Shown here in pieces: positions 17,607 through 24,057 of a stretch of 64,000 bases of DNA. The DNA is taken from NCBI GenBank assembly GCA_910587185.1, contig CAJULY010000005.1, positions 62,001-126,000 on the forward strand, written 5' to 3'. Source of the DNA: an uncultured Muribaculaceae bacterium. GTDB lineage: Bacteria; Bacteroidota; Bacteroidia; Bacteroidales; Muribaculaceae. The notes below the pieces were generated by a model that was not told where the DNA came from, searched no databases, and saw only the letters and a program-made list of their open reading frames with translations. A program made the translations under genes and the position numbers. Each line of letters starts with the position of its first letter. Within the stretch, counting starts at the first letter, position 1.

Positions 17607-18509
17607 ATGGCCGACGCCGATATCATCAGACTTGACACAATCGAAAAGTACAACCGGCTGCTCGGGGCCGAGACGCTGCATCCGCTGGTCTCCATGACCG
17701 ATCTGTCGAAACTTAAAAGCATTCCCCACTGCCGCAAGGAGTTCGGGTTCTATTGCGTATATTACAAGGAACTCGACTGCGGTCCCATCCAGTATGGCCG
17801 GAGCAAGTATGACTATCAGGAGGGGACGATGCTTTTCATATCTCCCGGACAGATCGCCGGGAGCAATGACGGCGGCGAGACTCTGAACCCGAAAGGTCTC
17901 GCTCTCATGTTTCATCCCGATCTGCTCTACGGCACTCCGCTTGCCCGCAGGATGGGAGATTACAGCTTTTTCTCATACGATTCGAACGAGGCGCTCCACA
18001 TGTCGGAACGCGAAAAAAAGATAATCCTTAACTGTTTCCATGAAATCGGGGCAGAACTCGAGCATGCTATCGACAAACATACGAAGCAGATAGTGGCCTC
18101 GACGATAGAGACTATGCTGAATTACTGTTCCCGTTTCTATGACCGGCAGTTCATCACGCGCGAGGTGGCCAACCGTGGAATCCTTAGCCGATTTGAGAAA
18201 ACCGTCAGGGATTGGTTCGAATCGGGTAAAGCCAGGGAAAGGGGGCTGCCGACGGTGCAGATGTGCGCGTCGGAAGCATTCTCGCCCAATTACTTCGGTG
18301 ATCTCATAAAGAAAGAGCTCGGCAAGACAGCGCAGGAATACATACAGCTCTATGTCATAGGGCGCGCGAAAGAACTGATTGCCGAAAAGGTCATGAACGT
18401 GAGCGAGGTGGCATACGAACTCGGATTCAAATATCCCCACCATCTGACCCGCGTTTTCAAGAAAGTCACGGGCATGACTCCAAACGAATACCGGCAGACG
18501 GTGAACTGA
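17607..18509 (+). CDS. AraC-family transcriptional regulator
   Basis: A 300-residue protein with a cupin-like sensor and the double helix-turn-helix at the C-terminus (NVSEVAYELGFKYPHHLTRV). It is a paralogue of the regulator at 5826-6734: both share the FHP segment, the CSRFYDRQF/CQLFFNRHF segment and the PNYxGDLI motif. It faces the polyferredoxin operon and precedes the flavodoxin-like lipoprotein by 77 bases, so it probably controls one or both. The effector is unknown. Confidence 0.85.
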   Translation: MADADIIRLDTIEKYNRLLGAETLHPLVSMTDLSKLKSIPHCRKEFGFYCVYYKELDCGPIQYGRSKYDYQEGTMLFISPGQIAGSNDGGETLNPKGLALMFHPDLLYGTPLARRMGDYSFFSYDSNEALHMSEREKKIILNCFHEIGAELEHAIDKHTKQIVASTIETMLNYCSRFYDRQFITREVANRGILSRFEKTVRDWFESGKARERGLPTVQMCASEAFSPNYFGDLIKKELGKTAQEYIQLYVIGRAKELIAEKVMNVSEVAYELGFKYPHHLTRVFKKVTGMTPNEYRQTVN

Positions 18510-18586
18510 CCGCTTCCCCCCCTCAGCGAGGATTGCCGTATAACGCTGAATCAATCAACCAATCAGAGAAATATTGAGATATAGAT

Positions 18587-19279
18587 ATGAAACACATTTC
18601 ATCCATTATGTTATCGTGCGCGCTCGCCGTCGCTTGCATTTCGTGCAACAGTCCTGAAAACAAAGAGGCCGTGACTGCCAACGATGAAACACAGGGCTTG
18701 CCCGTGTATAACATCCCTTTCTCCGCGACTTCGACAATAAATAAAGCTCAGAAAAAGGTGCTTGTCATCTCTGCAAGCCCACGGCGGGGCCGGAACACCG
18801 ATCTTCTCTGCGATGAATTTGTCAGAGGTGCACGCGAGGCCGGCGGCTCGGTAGAGAAAATTTTTCTCGATGACTATAAAATCGACTTCTTCCATGAGGA
18901 ACATTCTGAAAACCCCGACACCGTTATGACGGAGGGAGATCAGGCGCCTATGATTGTGGAAAAAATGACGAAGGCCGATATAATAGTGTTGTCGAGTCCG
19001 GTCTATTACATGAATATCGACGGTCAGCTTAAAACGCTCATGGACCGCTGTTATCGCAACAAAGGGCTGCAGGGCAAGGAATTCTATTATATCACGGCCT
19101 GCGCCGACCGCGAGGAATCAACAGCCGAAACCGCAATTTTCGCTTTCCGCGGGTTTGTTGTCTGTCTGCCCGACCCTGTTGAGCGCGGAAGTATCAAAGC
19201 CATAGGCATGGGTCGCAAAGGGGGCGTTGAAAACACTTCCTATCTGACGGACGCCTACGAGTTAGGCAAGACTATCTGA
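18587..19279 (+). CDS. Flavodoxin-fold NAD(P)H oxidoreductase-like lipoprotein
   Basis: A 230-residue protein with a lipoprotein signal peptide (lipobox AVACISC). Residues about 55-225 form an NADPH-dependent FMN reductase/flavodoxin-like domain: VISASPRRGRNTDLLCDEF is the FMN-phosphate loop, and SSPVYYMNIDGQLKTLMDR is the second flavin-contacting segment. Most family members are cytosolic, so the lipid anchor is notable and matches the other exported redox enzymes in this window. Probably regulated by the adjacent AraC protein. Confidence 0.8.
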   Translation: MKHISSIMLSCALAVACISCNSPENKEAVTANDETQGLPVYNIPFSATSTINKAQKKVLVISASPRRGRNTDLLCDEFVRGAREAGGSVEKIFLDDYKIDFFHEEHSENPDTVMTEGDQAPMIVEKMTKADIIVLSSPVYYMNIDGQLKTLMDRCYRNKGLQGKEFYYITACADREESTAETAIFAFRGFVVCLPDPVERGSIKAIGMGRKGGVENTSYLTDAYELGKTI

Positions 19280-19299
19280 TTCATTTCGGACTTTCAGTT

Positions 19300-19386
19300 A
19301 TCGCAAAATTTGCGACAACTGCCAGCGACGGCAAGACATACCAAGTTGAATATTATAATATAGAAATGATTACCTCTATAGGGTGA
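19300..19386 (+). pseudogene. RhuM-type protein relic (first fragment)
   Basis: One frame reads TTASDGKTYQVEYYNIEMIT then SIG and stops at TGA. This matches the same segment (TATDGKRYKTKLYSLDVIIS) of the relic that follows, so it is the remains of a second, related copy. Confidence 0.5.
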
Positions 19387-19407
19387 AATCACAACGCGGT
19401 ATTTCGA

Positions 19408-20118
19408 AATATTTTCAAGGAGGGAGAATTAGAAAAATCTTCAGTATGTAAGGAATCCTTACTAACTGCCACAGATGGCAAACGATACAAGACTAAGCTC
19501 TATTCTCTTGATGTTATAATATCGGTGGGTTATCGCGTTAAATCCCTACGTGGAACCCAGTTCCGTGTCTGGGCGAACAAGATCTTGAAAGATTATCTGT
19601 TGCGGGGCTACAGCGTGAACCAACGTCTCCTTTACATGGAGAGCCGAATTGACCATAGACTTGCTGAACATGACTGTCAGCTGAAGGAATTATCAGATAA
19701 AGTCGATTTCTTTCTTCATACAACGTTGCCTCCGAAGGAAGGAGTCCTTTTTGACGGACAGATATTCGATGCCTATGTATTTGTATGTGATTTGATCCGG
19801 CGTGCAAAGAAGCGTATCATACTCATAGACAATTATGTGGATGAGACAGTATTGACGTTGCTTGATAAACGGGCTGACGGCGTTAATGCAACAATCTACA
19901 CAAAACGCCCCGACCGAATGCTGAGACTTGACATAAGACGGCATAATGATCAGTATTCACAGATCGACATAAGAATAACATCGAATATCCATGACCGTTT
20001 CATGGTGATAGATGATATATTATATCATATCGGGGCTTCAATCAAAGACCTCGGGAAAAAGTTGTTTGCTTTTTCAAAAATGGAGATGCCCCCCTCGATT
20101 GTACTCAATACTCTTTAG
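19408..20118 (+). pseudogene. 5'-truncated RhuM-family protein with PLD-like tail
   Basis: The open frame can be read back to 19408 (NIFKEGELEKSSVCKES) with no start codon; upstream the frame is lost. The core VGYRVKSLRGTQFRVWA is the RhuM virulence-protein family signature. The C-terminal part has a phospholipase-D-like half site, HDRFMVIDD followed by YHIGASIKDLGKK. A GTG at 19525 could start a shortened 197-residue product. These genes travel on mobile DNA in Bacteroidales. Most likely inactive; the C-terminal frame is intact. Confidence 0.65.
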
Positions 20119-20309
20119 TCCTTTCCTGAGGCAGTCTGCTGCATGGCTTTCTTGGGGCATTTGCGGATACATTTCCCGCATTCGATGCATAGGGTGTAAT
20201 CTATGACCGGAAAACCTTCGGCATTCTGGGAGATTGCGCCTACGGGACAGGCCTTGATCAGGGGACAGACGTGGTTGTGTGGGCAGATATTTTTGTTGAC
20301 AACTATCAT
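20115..20309 (-). CDS. Small 4Fe-4S ferredoxin-like protein
   Basis: A 64-residue protein with cysteine-rich segments CPHNHVCPLIKACPVGAI and CIECGKCIRKCPKKAM. The second is a standard 4Fe-4S motif; the first is a looser cluster. It would act as a cytosolic electron carrier. It is divergent from the OxyR-type gene at 20413, suggesting redox control. Its 3' end overlaps the RhuM relic by 4 bp on the other strand. Confidence 0.8.
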   Translation of the reverse strand: MIVVNKNICPHNHVCPLIKACPVGAISQNAEGFPVIDYTLCIECGKCIRKCPKKAMQQTASGKD

Positions 20310-20350
20310 GGTTCTTGTTTTTTTGTTGCAAATTTAGGATAACTCTCTTG

Positions 20351-20379
20351 TTTGACAAAACAGATTTTGTCTATCTTTG
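20351..20379 (+). promoter_or_regulatory. Promoter for oxyR-type gene
   Basis: TTTG (20351-20354) and TATCTTTG (20372-20379), 17 bases apart, 34 bases before the ATG. The spacing is slightly short; TTG at 20348-20350 gives 21. Confidence 0.5.
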
Positions 20380-20412
20380 CATCGATAAAACCGAACAACA
20401 GAAGGAATTCGT

Positions 20413-21339
20413 ATGACACTACAGCAGATGGAATACATCGTGGCGGTTGACAAGTATCGCCATTTTGCAAAGGCTGCCGAATCGTGCGGCATCGCGCAGT
20501 CAACGCTGTCGTCCATGATCCAGAAGCTTGAGCTGGAGCTGGACGTGACAATTTTTGACCGCAACAGCCATCCGGTCAAGCCAACGGCTGTTGGCCGGGA
20601 GATTCTCACCCGGGCCAGGAAGCTGCTCTTCAATGCCGCTCAGGTCCGCGAACTGGTCGCCATGCGCAAAGGCGAGTCGATCGGGGCTGTTTCGCTCGGC
20701 ATTGTCTCGACAGTGGCACCATATCTGTTGCCAAAGATGCTTAAATTCCTTTCAGGAAATTATCCTGACATACGTGTGCATGTGGAGGAGGGCCGGGTGT
20801 CGGCGCTGGTTTCGCAGCTTGAGCGCGGAGATATTGACGTTGCACTGATGGCCACGCCGGTCGGCAACGGCGAATTGCTTGAAATTCCAGTCTATCGCGA
20901 GAGGCTTTTGGCCTATGTTGCTCCCGGGGAGCCGATCTACCGGCAGGAGGTTCTCAGGGTCGGGAATCTGCCGGCGGAAAGTGTCTGGATGCTTCGCGAA
21001 GGTTATTGTCCCAACAACGGCGTTTTTCCTTTCTGTGAGCGTAGAGGAAGCGATCGGGCTGTCTATGAGGCGGGGAGCGTTGAGACTCTCATAAAGATTG
21101 TCGATGAAAACGGAGGCTATGCCATAATTCCGGAGCTTCATGTTCCGCTGCTGAAAGAGAGTCAGCAGAGAAATGTCCGCGCGTTATGCGACCCGGAGCC
21201 TACGCGGGAGATCGCACTGGTGGTTCACCGCAATTTCGTGCGCGAACGTTTGCTGAACGTTCTGGCGGAAGCTGTCAAAACGATAATTCCTTCGGAGATG
21301 GTGGATGAGCGGCTAAAAAAGTTTTCAATCAAACTGTAA
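20413..21339 (+). CDS. oxyR: OxyR-type LysR regulator
   Basis: A 308-residue LysR protein with an N-terminal winged helix (HFAKAAESCGIAQSTLSSMI) and a substrate-binding-like sensor domain. Two cysteines fall at residues 199 and 208 (EGYCPNNGVFPFC), the same numbers and spacing as the redox pair of Escherichia coli OxyR. It probably senses peroxide through a disulfide. Neighbours are a ferredoxin (divergent) and a cysteine-cluster membrane protein downstream, plausible targets of oxidative-stress control (inference). Other LysR functions are less likely given the cysteine pair. Confidence 0.85.
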   Translation: MTLQQMEYIVAVDKYRHFAKAAESCGIAQSTLSSMIQKLELELDVTIFDRNSHPVKPTAVGREILTRARKLLFNAAQVRELVAMRKGESIGAVSLGIVSTVAPYLLPKMLKFLSGNYPDIRVHVEEGRVSALVSQLERGDIDVALMATPVGNGELLEIPVYRERLLAYVAPGEPIYRQEVLRVGNLPAESVWMLREGYCPNNGVFPFCERRGSDRAVYEAGSVETLIKIVDENGGYAIIPELHVPLLKESQQRNVRALCDPEPTREIALVVHRNFVRERLLNVLAEAVKTIIPSEMVDERLKKFSIKL

Positions 21340-21372
21340 TAGATAAAAGCGATTGCCGCATCTGTTTTATAG

Positions 21373-21404
21373 TTTGTGTCTATAATCGGGGTTGTATAAC
21401 TTTG
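21373..21404 (+). promoter_or_regulatory. Promoter for 4Fe-4S membrane protein
   Basis: TTTG (21373-21376), 20 bases, TAACTTTG (21397-21404): a near-ideal Bacteroidetes promoter, 24 bases before the ATG at 21429. It excludes starts upstream of 21404. Confidence 0.75.
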
Positions 21405-21428
21405 CGGCTGAAAACAAAACCCGAACAA

Positions 21429-22109
21429 ATGGCAACCAAACGATTTTTCCGCTCACTCCCCAAAAAGGGATTTTCACTCTACTGGATTCTTCTGGCTTAT
21501 CTCGTGGCAGGATATTTCTATCCCGTCGTCGGCTTTCTTGCGCTTATCTGCATGATAGCGCCGGTGGCTTTCGCTGTGAGAAAAGGAAGGTGGTGGTGTG
21601 GTAACGCATGCCCTCGCGGCAATTTCTATGACAAAGTACTGGCGAAGTACTCACCCCACAGAGAGATTCCGGCTATAGTGCGGACAACGGGGTTCCGTGC
21701 CTTTATGGTTGCGTTTATTTTCACAATGTTCGGGATCCAGATGTATCTGGCCTGGGGCGACTGGAACGCGATGGGGCGCGTTTTCTGGACAATTATCCTG
21801 ATAACAACAGTGGTTGGAGTGACACTTGCGTTCATATTCGCGCCACGCTCATGGTGTTCCTTCTGCCCGATGGGGACGTTGTCGGCCTGGGCGTCGCCCC
21901 GCAGCGGCCGTTTGCTCGAGAATTATCGCAGGGTGTTCGTGGGCGACAGATGCACTACCCGTTGCAAGCTCTGCCACGCCGTCTGCCCCATGCAGCTCAA
22001 GCCCTTCGAGAGCAAGAACGCCGAAGAAGGTTTCCTGCATCCCGACTGCCTTAAGTGTGGCCACTGTACGCTTGGCTGTCCCCTCAAAGTTCCGGTCCTG
22101 CGATCCTGA
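21429..22109 (+). CDS. 4Fe-4S membrane protein (NapH-like, short)
   Basis: A 226-residue protein with about four hydrophobic segments, two CxxxCP-type motifs (CGNACPRG and CSFCPMG) and a C-terminal ferredoxin domain (CTTRCKLCHAVCPMQ and CLKCGHCTLGCPLK). This is the short membrane-plus-ferredoxin form of the NapH/CcoG group and probably relays electrons at the membrane. Its promoter lies just after the oxyR-type gene, so it has its own start but may share redox control. A start at 21402 is rejected because it falls inside the -7 box. Confidence 0.8.
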   Translation: MATKRFFRSLPKKGFSLYWILLAYLVAGYFYPVVGFLALICMIAPVAFAVRKGRWWCGNACPRGNFYDKVLAKYSPHREIPAIVRTTGFRAFMVAFIFTMFGIQMYLAWGDWNAMGRVFWTIILITTVVGVTLAFIFAPRSWCSFCPMGTLSAWASPRSGRLLENYRRVFVGDRCTTRCKLCHAVCPMQLKPFESKNAEEGFLHPDCLKCGHCTLGCPLKVPVLRS

Positions 22110-22245
22110 GGTCCGTACTTCAGCGCATGAATGCTCGGCAATAAGTGAGATACAGGGGCTTCTTTAATAAAACTTTTTTTCTTGCTCACATGTAATTATC
22201 TGTTCAATATCGCGTCTAATAGTAAAACTAAATATAAGAATCATC

Positions 22246-22419
22246 ATGATCGCTCATTGGTATGTCTATCTAACACTCGCGATAGTATCAGTATTCCTGC
22301 TATGGATTTGTGACAAATTTCAAATTATAAAGTCGAAGCCTTTGCGCACCCTCATAGTTATTTTTGTATCTGTCTTTATCTGTTGGGGAATTTACGATAT
22401 TATCCTCGGCACAAAATAA
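22246..22419 (+). CDS. Small two-helix membrane protein, 57 residues
   Basis: A clean ATG-to-TAA frame encodes MIAHWYVYLTLAIVSVFLLW, a short charged loop (residues 23-34) and a second hydrophobic helix (VIFVSVFICWGIYDIIL). Two transmembrane segments joined by a Lys/Arg-rich turn is a typical small membrane-protein layout. No family is recognised. It lies in an AT-rich gap just before the repeat zone. Confidence 0.4.
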   Translation: MIAHWYVYLTLAIVSVFLLWICDKFQIIKSKPLRTLIVIFVSVFICWGIYDIILGTK

Positions 22420-22503
22420 TAAAGAGTCAAATTAGAAGTGTGCCAACCACCGGACAAACCCGATTTTGAGATCTCTAAAAAACAGGGATTTTTTCTCCGC
22501 GCA

Positions 22504-22595
22504 CTATGAAAGAGCCGGGCGATAACGTAGCAATACAGGGAGTGGGTTGTTAGAATGGATTGGGAAGGTTGTGTTTGTCGGTGCCGGTTCTAAAG
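22504..22595. repeat. 92-bp direct repeat, left copy
   Basis: Identical over 92 bases to 26816-26907 in the same orientation, starting CTATGAAAGAGCCGGGCG and ending GCCGGTTCTAAAG. The copies flank the AT-rich block with the secreted protein, broken lipoprotein and helicase. A weaker relative (CTACGAAAGCGCTGCGCGAT) lies near 28358. Confidence 0.9.
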
Positions 22596-22795
22596 ATGGT
22601 TTACTTCTATAAAACAGATTTTTGGACGCTTGGAGAAACAATAGCGGTACAAAAAGAGGGAAAATGAGCCTTGAAACGCTGATTTTTACCTGTCAATAAG
22701 AGACTTTTACGAGATTTTCATTACTTTTGTATTCGGATAGAGGCAACTCTTTCCACGACATTTTGAAATAATAAGAAGCGTTATGCTTATCTTGT

Positions 22796-22913
22796 GAATT
22801 GGAAACGTAGGAATTTCACAATTACACACAAGGGTGGCATAGTGGTTCTCACGCTATAGCGTGGGCTGCTACTACTACATTCGTGTGTACGGGTTTCCTA
22901 CGACCTCCAATTC
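22796..22913 (+). repeat. Nested inverted-repeat (structured RNA-like) element
   Basis: Stems pair in nested order: GAATTGGA (22796-22803) with TCCAATTC (22906-22913); CGTAGGAA (22806-22813) with TTCCTACG (22895-22902); TACACAC (22823-22829) with GTGTGTA (22883-22889). Inside is hairpin CACGC-TATA-GCGTG (22850-22863). The element lies 85 bases upstream of the secreted-protein gene, so it may be a 5' leader structure or a mobile hairpin. Confidence 0.5.
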
Positions 22914-22998
22914 AGAACGTGGCATTTGCAGTTCCACGCTTCTGCGTAATTAACGGTAACGGCTCAATCGGAACTAAAGGGCCATTTTAATAAGAAGG

Positions 22999-23568
22999 AT
23001 GAAAAAATTCTTAATCACTTTAATCATGCTCTTTGCTGTAATAAACATTAAGGCACAAGAGCATCTTTCTTTCAAGGGTATTCCAATCGAAGGAAGCATG
23101 ACAACATTCTGTCAGAAACTCAAAGCCAAAGGATTTACTTCGATTGGTCGTGATAACAACATAACGTTGTTTACAGGAGATTTCACTGGGCGTAAAGCTA
23201 CTGTCGGCGTGACAGCAACGGATGACGGTAAAAACGTTTTTTCCGTGGTCGTTTTCTTTGACCCAAGCGGTGAATGGAACACCCTTGTTAACACCTACGA
23301 TTATTACAAGAATCTATACACTCGTAAATATGGCGATCCTACAATTTCAAAAGAAAACAATCCAGCACATTCAGATTCCAATACTGCTTTAATGGCGGAA
23401 GTTTATCAGGGAACTGTCGTGTATGGCAGCGCATGGGAAGTGACAGGCGGTGACATACAACTTTCAATCGAAAAAACTTCAGGTATCTATGAGGGTATGG
23501 TGATGATACGCTATCGTGACTCGCAGAATGTTGAAGCAAAAATCAAAAATGATTTAGACGATATCTAA
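22999..23568 (+). CDS. Secreted protein of unknown function
   Basis: A 189-residue product with a signal peptide (about 1-19, ending INIKAQ). The mature part alternates strands and short helices (FKGIPIEGSMTTFCQKLKAK near the start) with a repeated FSVVVFFDPSGEW-like strand. I do not recognise the family; similar small exported proteins are common in Bacteroidales. It is more AT-rich than the core genes and is followed 12 bases later by the broken lipoprotein gene, likely in one transcript. Confidence 0.65.
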   Translation: MKKFLITLIMLFAVINIKAQEHLSFKGIPIEGSMTTFCQKLKAKGFTSIGRDNNITLFTGDFTGRKATVGVTATDDGKNVFSVVVFFDPSGEWNTLVNTYDYYKNLYTRKYGDPTISKENNPAHSDSNTALMAEVYQGTVVYGSAWEVTGGDIQLSIEKTSGIYEGMVMIRYRDSQNVEAKIKNDLDDI

Positions 23569-23580
23569 AAACGACGTGTT

Positions 23581-24021
23581 ATGAATAGATTTGCATTGCC
23601 ATTTCTACTGTTGCTTCTCTTTGTGATGTTCGGGTGCACGGATAAAGCACCGAAATCATCTACAAAAGAGGATGCAAAAGAGCAGTTTGCACAAACTTAT
23701 GATATAGAACGTTTCAAACTCTTTCCCACCCAAAATATGTGAACATTCATCAAACTTGACACTCAGACTGGACAGATGGGGCAAGTGCAATATAGTATCA
23801 AAGGAGATGAAGAACGCTTTGAATACGACTTAAATCCTAATCCACTGATCGCGAATGGCAAGAAAGCTAATGGGCGTTTTGAGCTTTATTCCACCCAAAA
23901 TATCTATAATTTCATTCTCCTTGACAAGATTGATGGTAAAACATGGCAAGTCCAGTGGTCGTTCGATGAAGAAAATCGTGCTGTAGTACCTATCAACCTT
24001 GCTGTCCCAGTCACAAATTAG
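23581..24021 (+). pseudogene. Lipoprotein gene interrupted by one in-frame TGA
   Basis: ATG 23581 opens a lipoprotein signal peptide (LLFVMFGCTDK, lipobox Cys at residue 19). The frame meets TGA at 23740-23742 and then stays open to TAA at 24021. The text around the stop (LFPTQNM-stop-TFIKLDTQTG) repeats later as LYSTQNIYNFILLDKIDG, an internal duplication in which an aromatic residue fills the stop position; TGG to TGA is the simplest change. A 53-residue truncated lipoprotein or a start at 23776 could still be made. Function unknown. Confidence 0.75.
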
Positions 24022-24057
24022 GGACGGGTATAGCTAAATTTATAACAAACTGTAAAG

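Larger units (their letters stand above)
22420..22998. other. Gene-free repeat-bearing interval
   Basis: Contains the left 92-bp direct repeat and the nested hairpin element. A candidate promoter CATTACTTTTG lies near 22719-22729 (TACTTTTG as the -7 element), before the hairpin. No coding frame is convincing. Confidence 0.5.

Noticed and set aside
23740..23742. TGA as selenocysteine or recoded codon
   Set aside because: No SECIS-like hairpin directly follows, and an aromatic residue fills the place in the internal repeat; a nonsense mutation is simpler.
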